In this document: positions 25,752-34,263 of the stretch, in pieces
Layout of the letters: every line of letters starts with the position of its first letter
How positions within the stretch are numbered: the first letter of the stretch is position 1
Source of the DNA: JADKFD01 sp050250665
Lineage (GTDB): Bacteria; Pseudomonadota; Gammaproteobacteria; Xanthomonadales; SZUA-5
Length of the DNA stretch: 64,000 bases
NCBI GenBank assembly: GCA_050250665.1
Contig: JBFWOF010000027.1
Span: 18,958-82,957, forward strand
Direction of reading: 5' to 3'
Notes under the pieces: model-generated
Databases searched by the model: none
Told to the model about the DNA's origin: nothing
Seen by the model: the letters and a program-made list of their open reading frames with translations, nothing else
Translations under genes and position numbers: made by a program

Positions 25752-26102
25752 ATGAAGCGTTCGAATGCTCCGATCTTCTGGCTGCTGTTCGGTGCCGGCG
25801 GCATGCTCTCGGCGCTGATCGGCGCCGCACTGGTCTTCAGCACGGGTCTGGCGGCGCCGCTGGGGTTTCTGCTGCCTGCCGATGCCTTCAGCTACGGCCG
25901 CGTGCTGGGATTTGCCCAGAGCTGGCTCGGGCAGGCCAGCCTGTTGGTGGTGATTGGCCTGTTCCTGTGGCACAGCGCGCACCGGATCTTCCACACCCTG
26001 CATGATCTCGGCATACACGCCGGGCTGGTGGCCAAGCTGCTGTGCTATGGCGGCGCCATGGCGGGTACCGTAGCGACGGTGATGGCGCTCTCGGCACTGT
26101 AG
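25752..26102 (+). CDS. frdD: Fumarate reductase membrane anchor subunit D
   Basis: Second membrane anchor (116 residues) of fumarate reductase. The N-terminus MKRSNAPIFWLLFGAGGMLS is typical of FrdD, and three hydrophobic helices (about residues 10-35, 55-78 and 92-114) and the conserved HRIFHTLHDLGIH loop are visible. A GAGGATTCCAGG sequence precedes the start. It lies 236 bp after frdC because of a hairpin element. Confidence 0.95.
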   Translation: MKRSNAPIFWLLFGAGGMLSALIGAALVFSTGLAAPLGFLLPADAFSYGRVLGFAQSWLGQASLLVVIGLFLWHSAHRIFHTLHDLGIHAGLVAKLLCYGGAMAGTVATVMALSAL

Positions 26103-26367
26103 GAGCGCCCTTGTGGCGCGACCGCTGGATCGCGCGCCAACTGACTGCCTGTCGCGGACAGAGTCCGCTCCCACTGGCGCTCCGAAGCGTCGGCGCGCAC
26201 GTCATGAACGCTTTACTCTGCGTTCTCTCTGCTGTTTCTCCGCTTCCTCTGCGTTCTGCTTCTGACTCCAACCCGCCTCAATACTCGGATTTCATCACGC
26301 CGGTCGCGCCGCAAGGGCGCTCCTACAGGCGCTGCGGCTTGCTGTATCTTGCGGCGATCCCACGTCG
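26103..26367. repeat. Repeats between frdD and sbtA
   Basis: Halves of the GTAGGAGCG/GCGCTCCTAC palindrome family flank the gap (26099-26130 and 26305-26333). Between them lie a GTGGGAGCGG-type right half (26150-26177) and a reversed array of CTCTGCGTT units (26210-26265). No gene seen. Confidence 0.75.
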
Positions 26368-27345
26368 GTGCCTGCCGTGTTCAGTTCGGAACTGCTTGCT
26401 GCCAATCTGTTGTCACCGATGGTGCTGGCCTTTGCGCTGGGCATGCTGGCGACCGTGATCCGCTCGGATCTGGATATTCCGCCGGCGCTGCACACCTCGC
26501 TGTCGCTGTTTCTGCTGCTGGCCATTGGTCTGAAGGGTGGCATGGCCATCGCCCAGAGCGCCTCGGGCACCCTGCTGATTCCGCTGCTCGGGACGGTGGC
26601 TGCGGGCTTCGTCACGACCGGTCTGGCCTATGGGGTATTGCGCAAGCTGGTCCGCTTGAAGCGTGTGGATGCGGCCGCTGTTGCCGCGCACTATGGTTCG
26701 GTATCGGCCGTGACCTTCATCGCCGCGCGCGACGTGGCCACACGTAGCGTAGGCGAGGTCGAAGGTCTGATGGTGGCGTTGCTGGTGGCGCTGGAACTGC
26801 CGGCGATCCTGTTCGGGCTGTGGCTCGGACAACGCGGTGGCCACGAATCGCGCCTGTGGCTGTCGCTGCGCGAAGTGCTGACCGGGCGCACCATGCTGTT
26901 GCTCGGCGGCGGCCTGCTGATCGGCTGGATCGCCGGGCCCGAGCGCACCGCGCGGGTGACGCCGCTGTTCGTGAATCTGTTCGACGGCGTGCTGATGCTG
27001 TTCCTGCTCGATCTGGGCATGGCCGCCGCGCGCCGATTGCGTGATCTGCGCAAGGTCGGATGGCCCTTCATCGCCTTTGCCTTGCTGATGCCGATTGCGC
27101 ACGGCATTGCCGGCGCCTGGCTGGGCACGGCCCTGGGTCTGAGCGTGGGCGGGGCTGCCGTATTCGGCGCCATGCTGGCTTCGGCTTCGTACATTGCCGC
27201 ACCGGCGGCTGTGCGTACCGGTTTGCCGGAGGCCAATCCCAGTCTCTATCTGACGGCCTCGCTGGGCATCACCTTTCCGCTGAATCTCTCCATTGGCATC
27301 CCGCTGTATCTGGCGGCGGCCCGTTATTTTGCAGGTGGCTCATGA
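26368..27345 (+). CDS. SbtA-like sodium-dependent bicarbonate transporter
   Basis: Integral inner-membrane protein of 325 residues with about ten hydrophobic helices, resembling the SbtA family of sodium/bicarbonate symporters first known from cyanobacteria. Family-like features are the N-terminal NLLSPMVLAFALGMLATVIRSDL, the glycine-rich LFLLLAIGLKGG, HYGSVSAVTF in the middle and ASASYIAAPAAVR near the end, which with its repeat in the first half forms the sodium/substrate site. The GTG start at 26368 is accepted with some doubt; ATG 26419 would remove the first helix start. It overlaps a PII-like gene (ATGA), the usual SbtA-SbtB pairing. Its substrate in a heterotroph is not established. 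Confidence 0.88.
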   Translation: MPAVFSSELLAANLLSPMVLAFALGMLATVIRSDLDIPPALHTSLSLFLLLAIGLKGGMAIAQSASGTLLIPLLGTVAAGFVTTGLAYGVLRKLVRLKRVDAAAVAAHYGSVSAVTFIAARDVATRSVGEVEGLMVALLVALELPAILFGLWLGQRGGHESRLWLSLREVLTGRTMLLLGGGLLIGWIAGPERTARVTPLFVNLFDGVLMLFLLDLGMAAARRLRDLRKVGWPFIAFALLMPIAHGIAGAWLGTALGLSVGGAAVFGAMLASASYIAAPAAVRTGLPEANPSLYLTASLGITFPLNLSIGIPLYLAAARYFAGGS

Positions 27346-27674
27346 GCGAATCCGTGCAGAACAAACTGCCGTGGACCCCGGTGCGTCTGCTGACCATCGT
27401 CGCCGAACGAGTCCTCAAGGACCGCATCCTCCACCATCTGGACAAGCTCGGCGTCAGTGGCTACACGCTGATCGAGAGCGAGGGTCGCGGTGCGCGTGGC
27501 TTTGCCGTCGATGAATGGCAGGGCGAGAACATCGAGATCCAGGTGATTGCCTCGCGTGAGCGTGTGGATGCCATCGCCGGCAAGCTGCGCGAACGCTATT
27601 TCGAGCACCATTCGATCATCCTGTTTGCCCAGGACGTCGATGTGCTGCGGCCGGAGAAGTATCAGGCCAGGTAG
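27342..27674 (+). CDS. PII-like regulator of the bicarbonate transporter (SbtB-like)
   Basis: Small cytoplasmic protein (110 residues) of the PII-like superfamily, with the alternating strands and helices VRLLTIVAERVLKDRILHHL, GVSGYTLIESEGRG, IEIQVIASRERVDAIAGKL and IILFAQDVDVLRPEKY. SbtB proteins bind adenyl nucleotides such as cAMP and control SbtA. Overlap with the sbtA-like stop codon and pairing with it support the assignment. The T-loop region ESEGRGARGFAVDEWQGE is of normal length. Confidence 0.87.
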   Translation: MSESVQNKLPWTPVRLLTIVAERVLKDRILHHLDKLGVSGYTLIESEGRGARGFAVDEWQGENIEIQVIASRERVDAIAGKLRERYFEHHSIILFAQDVDVLRPEKYQAR

Positions 27675-27786
27675 AGTGAGTCTGCGGGGCCGCCGGGTGC
27701 CTGTGGGAGCGGGCTTCGCCCGCGATGGCAGCAATCTGGCCCGGGCATTGATCGCGGACAGAGTCCGCTCCCACAGTGACCACAGT
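27675..27786. repeat. GTGGGAGCGGGCTTCGCCCG palindromic element
   Basis: An inverted-repeat element (27709-27776) with arms CTGTGGGAGCGG and CCGCTCCCACAG fills the gap between the convergent sbtB-like gene and the next minus-strand gene. Confidence 0.8.
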
Positions 27787-28881
27787 TCATTCAAACCCAT
27801 TGGCAAACAGCGCATCCAGTTGCGGTTCGCTGCGCACGCATTCGTAGGTTTCGGCAATGCGCGGGCCGGTGTCGATCACCTGGAAGTCGCTGGCGAACAC
27901 CTTCTGCGCCCCGGCTGTGAGATCGAATACGCGGGCGTCGATGCCGAGTTCAGCCCAGGTGTGGGTGGTGTAGCGATCGCTCTCGCCGGTCAGGGCCACG
28001 GTGCCGCCGTCGGCCAGCACCATGCCGTAGCGCTGCATCGTGCGCAGCAGTACCTGCGCTGCAGCGTTGTAACCGGTCATCGGGAAATCGGCGCGCAGCC
28101 GCAGGCGCACCCCGTAGGGCACGCTGCCCACCGGGCCATTGGGCCCGCCTGCATGCGTGGCGGGTCGTACATAGAGGCGTCCGAGTACCGCGCCCGGCAG
28201 CGAGTTGTCACGCGCCATGCGCGAATTCGGCAGGATGAAGCGTATGGCGTGACCGAGATCGCCATTGGCCACCTGGGTGGCGGCAAAGACCTCATCGGCA
28301 TTGAACAGCAGTGGCGCCATCGGAAATCCGGCGGCATCGGCGCTGGTGCAGTGATCTCCCCGCCCGGTGGCCGGGTAGAGGGCATCCATGCGCCAGCGCG
28401 CCAGACACTGACTTTCCAGACCCTGTGCGGTGACATTGGCGCGGTAGACCTCGAAAATCTCGTTGCCCTGGACCACCAGCAGATGGCAATCGCCATTGAG
28501 ATTGTTGCAGCTGTAGCCCGGCTGTCCTTCGATGGCGCCTCCGGGCGGCAACGGAACCGGCGTATTCAGCGGCTCGCAGTCGGGCAGGTAGTAGGCGTCG
28601 TTCGGATCGCCTGAGGGGATCTCGATGATCTGGGCGGTAGGCTCGCCGCCGGTGGCGTGCAGGACGTGGATGCTGAAATCGATCTGCAAGCGGCCGTTGC
28701 CGAAACCGCCGAGGCCGGTCAGGGTACTGATCATGGCTGCCGAATTCGGATGCAGGGCGGCCTGATCCACACGCTGGTACCAGGGCGATGCCGGATGCAT
28801 TTGCGGCAAGGGCAGGGCCCAGGCGCTACTCGTCAGCCCGAGATACAGGGTGATCCAACTCCAACGCACTCGGCCCTTCAT
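27787..28881 (-). CDS. Secreted protein of unknown function with GFE C-terminus
   Basis: Not recognised. The 364-residue product has a signal peptide (MKGRVRWSWITLYLGLTSSA, cleavage after WALP region) and a mostly beta-rich, Cys-containing mature part with GFGNGRLQIDFSIHVLHA, PDCEPLNTPVPLPPGG, CTSADAAGFPMAPLLFNADE and MQRYGMVLADGG. No membrane segment follows. It ends in LDALFANGFE; the esterase at 58897 ends in SSGFED, so the Gly-Phe-Glu end may be a shared sorting signal. It is probably exported to the periplasm or beyond. No neighbouring gene suggests a role: sbtB is convergent and msrA divergent. Confidence 0.75.
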   Translation of the reverse strand: MKGRVRWSWITLYLGLTSSAWALPLPQMHPASPWYQRVDQAALHPNSAAMISTLTGLGGFGNGRLQIDFSIHVLHATGGEPTAQIIEIPSGDPNDAYYLPDCEPLNTPVPLPPGGAIEGQPGYSCNNLNGDCHLLVVQGNEIFEVYRANVTAQGLESQCLARWRMDALYPATGRGDHCTSADAAGFPMAPLLFNADEVFAATQVANGDLGHAIRFILPNSRMARDNSLPGAVLGRLYVRPATHAGGPNGPVGSVPYGVRLRLRADFPMTGYNAAAQVLLRTMQRYGMVLADGGTVALTGESDRYTTHTWAELGIDARVFDLTAGAQKVFASDFQVIDTGPRIAETYECVRSEPQLDALFANGFE

Positions 28882-29034
28882 GGCTCACGCTCCCCTTCGT
28901 CAAGCGCAGATGATGGCTTCAAGGCCAGAATGTAATTGTTAACGCATTCACGTGTTCGTGCGTGCCAGTACGAAAGACTCGTGGCTAACCAGCGGTCTGT
29001 CGTACCGAGTCCAAACACTCAGGAAACACCCTCG

Positions 29035-29658
29035 ATGAAGTTCTGGTTCCCATCCCTTTCCCTGTTGGTGCTGATTGCCATGAGCCATCCCAGTGTCGCT
29101 GAAGATACCCCCGCCACCTCGTCCGCGGCCCGCCAGTCCATCGTGCTCGGCGGCGGCTGCTTCTGGTGTCTGGAGGCAGTCTACGAAGAGGTCAAAGGCG
29201 TGGACGAGGCCGTGTCCGGTTATGCCGGTGGCCATGTCGACAATCCCAGCTACCGTCAGGTCACCGGCGGCCGCACCGGACACGCCGAAGTGGTCAAGGT
29301 GGTCTACGACCCTGCTGTGGTCAGCCTGGACCAGATCCTCGATGTGTATTTCACCATCCATGATCCCACCACGCTGAACCGGCAGGGCAATGATGTGGGT
29401 CCGCAGTACCGGTCGATTGCCTTCTACAGCAACGACGCCGAGAAAAAGGCGATTGAAGCTGCCATCGCCCGCAGTGCCGCCAGCGGCGACTGGAGCGGGC
29501 GCATCGTCACCGAAGTCGAGCCGCTGCCGACCTTCTATCCGGCCGAGGACTACCACCAGCAGTACTTCGAGCTCAACGGTGAGCAGCCCTATTGCAGCCT
29601 GGTCATCGCCCCCAAGGTGGCCAAGTTCAAGAAGCGTTTCGCCGATATTCTCAAGTAG
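29035..29658 (+). CDS. msrA: Exported peptide methionine sulfoxide reductase MsrA
   Basis: Repairs methionine-S-sulfoxide in oxidised proteins. The active site GGGCFWCLEAVYEEVKGV holds the catalytic Cys42, and the conserved GYAGGHVDNPSYRQV, GHAEVVKVVYDP, HDPTT, GNDVGPQYRSIAFY and AEDYHQQYFELN follow in order. The first 22 residues (MKFWFPSLSLLVLIAMSHPS) form a signal peptide, so this is a periplasmic form; a partner MsrB is not adjacent. The start at 29035 gives this signal peptide. A GGGCGG/CCGCCC hairpin overlaps the stop codon (29658-29674) and may help termination. Confidence 0.95.
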   Translation: MKFWFPSLSLLVLIAMSHPSVAEDTPATSSAARQSIVLGGGCFWCLEAVYEEVKGVDEAVSGYAGGHVDNPSYRQVTGGRTGHAEVVKVVYDPAVVSLDQILDVYFTIHDPTTLNRQGNDVGPQYRSIAFYSNDAEKKAIEAAIARSAASGDWSGRIVTEVEPLPTFYPAEDYHQQYFELNGEQPYCSLVIAPKVAKFKKRFADILK

Positions 29659-30056
29659 GGCGGAAGCCCCGCCCGAAATAGCCGGGGCCAGGCCAGGGTC
29701 CCCGTGACGGGGATTCCGTTATCGGCGAAGACCAGTCGCAACCCCAGCAACCCGCGCCGCCCGGTGCAAGGAGGGCCGAGCGTCTGCCCGGCCGCTCTCC
29801 GCGTGATCCGGTCGGGCCTGGCATAGACGGCAGAGCAGAAGGGCCGAGTGCAGCTTGGCGATCCCGGGTGGTTGGCGCTCTGGGTTGGCATTGCCTGTGG
29901 GAGCGGCTTCAGCCGCGATTTGTTGTGGCTGGCTGGATGATGTCACCAACATCTTTTGCGGCTGAAGCCGCTCCCACAGCAACGGTGGGCTGAAAGCACA
30001 GTCGTCATTGCGGCTACCGCCGCATTTCGGGAACATGCAGCCCGGATGATCGGGAG
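29659..30056. repeat. Intergenic region with 21-bp perfect inverted repeat
   Basis: 398 bp without a gene. The clearest item is a hairpin with perfect 21-bp arms, 29896-29916 (TGTGGGAGCGGCTTCAGCCGC) read as 20 plus one base, and 29958-29978, with a 41-bp loop. It belongs to the GTGGGAGCGG family. Confidence 0.85.
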
Positions 30057-31238
30057 ATGAGCGTGCGCCATCTGTTGCTGGGACTGTTGCTGATCGGTGA
30101 AAGCCTGTGGGCCGGGCCGCGTCAGGTCGATGCCTATCGCTGGACCGGTGTCGAGCGCATCGTCGCCATCGGCGATCTGCATGGCGGCTATGACAGCTAC
30201 CTGAGCGCACTGCAGGCCGCGGGTGTGGTCGACAAGCGTGGTCGCTGGATCGCGGGCGAGACCCATCTGGTGCAGACCGGCGATATCCCCGACCGCGGAC
30301 CGGACACCCGCCGCATCATCGCGCACATGGCTGGGCTGGCGAAGCAGGCCACTCGAAAGGGTGGTCGGGTGCACAACCTGATGGGCAATCACGAGGCGAT
30401 GAATGTCTACGGCGACCTGCGCTATCTCCACGTCGGCGAGTTCGAGGCTTTTGCGGATAGCCGCTCTGCAGAGCTCAGGCAGCATTACTTCGACGCGTTG
30501 ATGAAGGATCTGGAGAGCAGGGATCCGCAGCGTCACGCCGAGCTGCCGGCTGATTTCCGGGGGCAGTGGGAGCGCGATCACCCGCTGGGCTGGGTGGAAC
30601 ACCGCTCCGCCTGGGATCCACGCTGGAATCCCGAGGGTGAGCTGTACCAGTGGGTGATGCAGACCAAGGTGGCCATCCAGCTCAATGATCTGATTTTCGT
30701 CCACGGCGGCATCAGCAGTGACTACTGCCAAAACAGTCTGGAATCGCTGAGCACGATGGCGCATGCGGCGCTGCGCCGCGGCGAGCCTGGACAGCTCGGA
30801 ATTCTCGAGGACCAACGCGGTCCGCTCTGGTATCGCGGCCTGGCTGGCGTGGCGCCGGCGGCAAGCGTGGAGGCGGTCGACGCCATCCTCGAGCGTCATG
30901 GCGCCCGCCATATCGTCATCGGTCACACCACCACCGGCGGCGTGATCTGGCCGCGCCTCGATGCGCGCGTCATCATGATCGATACCGGAATCGGGCCCGC
31001 CTACGGGGGGCAGATCGGCTGGCTGGAGGTGACGCCGAAGGGGCTGGTCGCCGGCTATCGTGGTGGAAGCCTGTCTTTGCCGACAGATGATGATTCGCGA
31101 CTGGACTACCTGGAGGCGGTGATCGCGCTGGAGCCTGACAACCAGGCCCTGCGTCATCGTCGCGATGCGCTGAAGGCCGGTATGCTCGAGGCGCCAGCGA
31201 TGGCCGAGACCGCGGCCACCTGCGACATTTCTGAGTGA
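30057..31238 (+). CDS. Exported PPP-type metallophosphoesterase (Shewanella-like phosphatase)
   Basis: Calcineurin-like phosphatase of 393 residues with the three metal-binding motifs GDLHGG, GDIPDRGP and GNHE at about residues 40, 77 and 103, and later histidines in FVHGGIS and VIGHTTTGG. The arrangement fits the bacterial Shewanella-like (PPP) phosphatases. A hydrophobic N-terminus (MSVRHLLLGLLLIGESLWAG) suggests export. Substrate (phosphoprotein or small molecule) is unknown. The ATG at 30057 follows a GGGAG. It is a single gene between repeat regions. Confidence 0.87.
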   Translation: MSVRHLLLGLLLIGESLWAGPRQVDAYRWTGVERIVAIGDLHGGYDSYLSALQAAGVVDKRGRWIAGETHLVQTGDIPDRGPDTRRIIAHMAGLAKQATRKGGRVHNLMGNHEAMNVYGDLRYLHVGEFEAFADSRSAELRQHYFDALMKDLESRDPQRHAELPADFRGQWERDHPLGWVEHRSAWDPRWNPEGELYQWVMQTKVAIQLNDLIFVHGGISSDYCQNSLESLSTMAHAALRRGEPGQLGILEDQRGPLWYRGLAGVAPAASVEAVDAILERHGARHIVIGHTTTGGVIWPRLDARVIMIDTGIGPAYGGQIGWLEVTPKGLVAGYRGGSLSLPTDDDSRLDYLEAVIALEPDNQALRHRRDALKAGMLEAPAMAETAATCDISE

Positions 31239-31305
31239 TCTCGCGAGTGAAGCCGTAGGCGCCGTTTAGGTCGGCCTCGCAGTTTTCCGGATGTAAAGGA
31301 CTTCC

Positions 31306-31926
31306 ATGATCATCGTGCATCATCTCAATGACTCTCGCTCGCAGCGCATTCTGTGGCTGCTGGAGGAACTGCAGCTGGGCTACGAGATTCGTCGCTATCA
31401 ACGCGATGCCAAGACCCGTCTGGCACCGCCGGAGCTGACCGCGGTGCATCCGCTCGGTAAATCGCCAGTGATCGAGGATGGTGGCACGACGGTGATCGAA
31501 TCCGGGGCCATCGTGGACTATCTGTTGCGCCGTCATGGAGGTGGCCGGCTGCGACCGGAGCCGGACAGCGCTGACTTCGAGGTCTACCAGCAATGGCTGC
31601 ACTACGCCGAAGGCTCGGCCATGCTGCCACTGATGCTCAAACTCTATGTTTCCCGCCTGGGCGAGGCCGCTGCGCCGCTGGAGCCGCGGATTGCCAGTGA
31701 GTTGGCCAATCACCTCGGGTATCTGGACCAGGCGCTGCAGGGCAAGGACTGGTTGCTGGGCGACGAGCTCAGCGGTGCCGACATCCAGATGAGCTTCGTG
31801 GGCGAGGCCGCACGCGGTTTGCGCGCCAGTTATCCGGCCATCGACGCCTGGGTGCGGCGCTTTCAGGCTCGGCCCGCCTACCGCCGCGCGCTGGAGCAGG
31901 GCGGCCCCTATTCCTTTGCCGACTGA
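31306..31926 (+). CDS. Glutathione S-transferase family protein
   Basis: Cytosolic GST-like protein of 206 residues: N-terminal thioredoxin-like domain (MIIVHHLNDSRSQRILWLLE, then HPLGKSPVIEDGGTTVIESGAIVDYLL, with the cis-Pro and Glu-Ser pair that hold glutathione) and an all-helical C-terminal domain (ADIQMSFVGEAA). Ser10 or Ser12 is a candidate for the catalytic position. The physiological substrate cannot be deduced. The gene stands alone, with 67 bp after the phosphatase gene. Confidence 0.9.
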   Translation: MIIVHHLNDSRSQRILWLLEELQLGYEIRRYQRDAKTRLAPPELTAVHPLGKSPVIEDGGTTVIESGAIVDYLLRRHGGGRLRPEPDSADFEVYQQWLHYAEGSAMLPLMLKLYVSRLGEAAAPLEPRIASELANHLGYLDQALQGKDWLLGDELSGADIQMSFVGEAARGLRASYPAIDAWVRRFQARPAYRRALEQGGPYSFAD

Positions 31927-32041
31927 CTGTTGGGCACAGCCATACAGGACAGCCGGCGGTGTGGGCTGAAAGATCGCTGACGCCTCGCCGGTCCATGGAA
32001 TCCGACGGGCGGCGCGCAGCGTGGCGCGGGAGGAGGGCATC

Positions 32042-32485
32042 GTGCAGACCAGCCAGCAGGCGGGCTATTCCAATACGCCGCTGGCGCGCAAACTGGGCAT
32101 CGGCAGCGCTTGCAAGCTGCTGCTGATCGACCCGCCCGAGGGCTATCTGGCTTATCTAGGGCCCTTGCCTGAGGCGGTGGAATTGCGCGACGGCGCCGAT
32201 GCGGAGGTCGATCTGGTGCAGATCTTCGTGTCCGATCAGGATCTGCTGATCCGGCAGCTGTCCGAGTTGCGCGCGCGACTGGGGCCGGAGGCGGTGATCT
32301 GGGTGTCCTGGCCGAAGAAGGCCTCGAAGCTGCCATCGACCGTCAGTGAGGACTCGATCCGCGCGGCCGCGCTGCCGCTGGGCTATCTGGACGTCAAGGT
32401 CTGCGCGGTGGATGCCGTGTGGTCCGGACTCAAGCTGGTGGTGCGCAAGGCGCTGCGGGCCGAATGGATGCGGGGGGCGTCATGA
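32042..32485 (+). CDS. DUF3052 family protein
   Basis: Cytoplasmic protein (147 residues) that matches my memory of the DUF3052 family, which begins AGYSNTPLARKLGIG and contains LLIDPPEGYLAYLGPLP and VIWVSWPKKASKLPSTVSED. The biochemical role is unknown. GTG 32042 is preferred as start because GGAGG lies 8 bp upstream and family members begin near this point; the frame is open from GTG 32021. It overlaps the next gene (ATGA), which suggests co-expression with the UDG-like protein. Confidence 0.82.
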   Translation: MQTSQQAGYSNTPLARKLGIGSACKLLLIDPPEGYLAYLGPLPEAVELRDGADAEVDLVQIFVSDQDLLIRQLSELRARLGPEAVIWVSWPKKASKLPSTVSEDSIRAAALPLGYLDVKVCAVDAVWSGLKLVVRKALRAEWMRGAS

Positions 32486-33087
32486 CCGGTGGAACAGAGG
32501 CCGCAGCTGAGCTTGAGAGCCTGCTGCGGCAGGTGCGGGGGTGCACGCTTTGCGCGGAGAAACTGCCGCTGGGCCCGAGGCCGGTCCTGCAACTGGCGCC
32601 CACGGCCAGGCTGCTGATTGCGGGGCAGGCCCCTGGTCGCAAGGTCCATGCTTCCGGCATCCCCTTCGATGACGCCAGCGGTGAGCGCTTGCGGCAGTGG
32701 CTGGGCATGTCCCGTCAGACTTTCTACGACTCGACCCGCGTGGCCATCCTGCCGATGGGTTTTTGCTATCCCGGCAGCGGTGCCTCCGGAGACTTGCCGC
32801 CACGTCCGGAATGCGCCAGGCAATGGCGGGGCCGCCTGCTGGCGGGGTTGCCGCAGCTGCAGCTGACCCTGGTCATCGGGAAATACGCACAGGCCTACCA
32901 TTTCCCCGATAGCAGACTGAGCCTCACCGAGCAGGTCGGTCGTTGGCTGCACTGGTGGCCGGAGCGGGTGCCGCTGCCACATCCGAGTCCGCGCAACCAG
33001 CTCTGGCTGAAGCGCAATCCCTGGTTCGAAGAACAGTTGCTGCCGGCGCTGCGGCAGCGCGTGGCAGACGTGCTCGGCCAAGCCTAG
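32482..33087 (+). CDS. Uracil-DNA glycosylase superfamily protein
   Basis: 201-residue protein of the uracil-DNA glycosylase-like superfamily: CTLCAEKLPLGPRPVLQLAP with two Cys near the start, the active-site-like GQAPGRKVHASGIPFDDASG, and the C-terminal LPHPSPRNQLWLKRNPWF, resembling the HPSPxN motif of UDG enzymes. Such stand-alone members lack a clear assigned substrate. The start overlaps the DUF3052 stop by ATGA. Confidence 0.87.
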   Translation: MTGGTEAAAELESLLRQVRGCTLCAEKLPLGPRPVLQLAPTARLLIAGQAPGRKVHASGIPFDDASGERLRQWLGMSRQTFYDSTRVAILPMGFCYPGSGASGDLPPRPECARQWRGRLLAGLPQLQLTLVIGKYAQAYHFPDSRLSLTEQVGRWLHWWPERVPLPHPSPRNQLWLKRNPWFEEQLLPALRQRVADVLGQA

Positions 33088-33681
33088 CTTGCCGCCGGTA
33101 TTCCGGTGATGCGAGTGGATCGCAGGGTTGCCGGCTGCTGGCCAGGATCTGCGCGTTGTGCGGCTTCGTTCACCTGCAAGAGCTTGATAGGTCATTGCGA
33201 GCCACCTGTTTCGGCGCAAAACTGCCAACCGGCCATGAACTACAAGTTTGCTTGTAGGAGCGACCTCGCGTCGCGACCGGCAAGCCGCACGACCTCAGAC
33301 GCGGTCGCGCCGCAAGGGCGCTCCTACAGGCGAACGAAGCCGGCGTTGCGCTCCCATGGTCAACAAATCAATGGCTTACGGTATGAGTTCATGGAGAGGA
33401 GCGCAGTGACGAAGCAATCCAGGGTATCGCCGCACGCCCCTGGATTGCTTCCCCCGGATCAAGTCCGGGTTCGCAATGACGCTTGGGGCTAATGAACTGC
33501 TCCCCGTCGCGGCCTGCCATCAGCCACACCGATGACGCTCCCGGGGTCGAGCTTCTCTCTGCGGACTGCGACCGCCACTGGCTCTGCCGGTGCCGGTGCT
33601 TGTATCGTCCGCCGCCTGCCAACCGACCGCTGCCTACCTGCGAGCGGGTGGCTCACCCGTTTCAGCCATCGGAATTGCGGC
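33088..33681. repeat. Repeat-rich intergenic region
   Basis: 594 bp without a convincing gene. It holds a GTCATTGCGAGCCACCTGTT segment (33192-33240), a strong GTAGGAGCGACCTCGCGTCG palindrome (33254-33337), and a GAAGCAATCCAGG/CTGGATTGCTTCCC element (33400-33482). The open frame that begins at 33532 upstream of the DUF2127 gene shows no family likeness. Confidence 0.78.
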
Positions 33682-34128
33682 ATGCGGCGCCTGGGCGCAG
33701 TTCAAATCGTGGCCTTGATTGAAGCCGTCAAGGGTCTGGCGGTGCTGATCGCCGGACTCGGCGGGCTGGCCCTGCTGCATGGCCATGCCCAGCAATGGGC
33801 CATGGATCTGGTTCGCCATCTGCATCTGGATCCCACCCGGCACTATCCACACAGCCTGTTGCTGGCCGCCGCGCAGGTCACCGATGCCAGGCTGTGGCTG
33901 CTGGCAGCACTGGCCGTGCTCTACGCGACGGTCCGCTTCGTCGAGGCCTACGGTCTCTGGCATGCACGGCGTTGGGCCGAATGGTTTGCGGCGTCGAGCG
34001 CGGCGGTCTACATTCCCTTCGAGCTCTACGAACTGGTGCGGGAGCCGGGCTGGGTGGTGATTCTGGTGCTGATCGTCAATCTGGCGGTCGTTGCGGTGAT
34101 GATTCAGGCCTTGCATCGTCGCGCCTGA
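33682..34128 (+). CDS. DUF2127-like membrane protein
   Basis: Membrane protein of 148 residues with about four hydrophobic helices (about 5-30, 62-85, 100-120, 125-145). The pattern VQIVALIEAVKGLAVLIAGL, VRFVEAYGLWHARRWAEWFA and VYIPFELYELV agrees with DUF2127, a family of small integral membrane proteins of unknown function. ATG 33682 starts the recognisable part; upstream codons look like shadow sequence. It precedes eno by 135 bp on the same strand. Confidence 0.8.
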   Translation: MRRLGAVQIVALIEAVKGLAVLIAGLGGLALLHGHAQQWAMDLVRHLHLDPTRHYPHSLLLAAAQVTDARLWLLAALAVLYATVRFVEAYGLWHARRWAEWFAASSAAVYIPFELYELVREPGWVVILVLIVNLAVVAVMIQALHRRA

Positions 34129-34263
34129 GGGTTTCGGGGGATCATTCTGAAGGTCCGCTGCAGACGCCCGCAGATTGCCCGTGCCGCGTGGGGCCCGCAT
34201 ACCGCTATCCTTGCGCTCCTGGCGATGTTTGCCTGTCCCTTCTCAGCCTGATCCTGCCTACTC

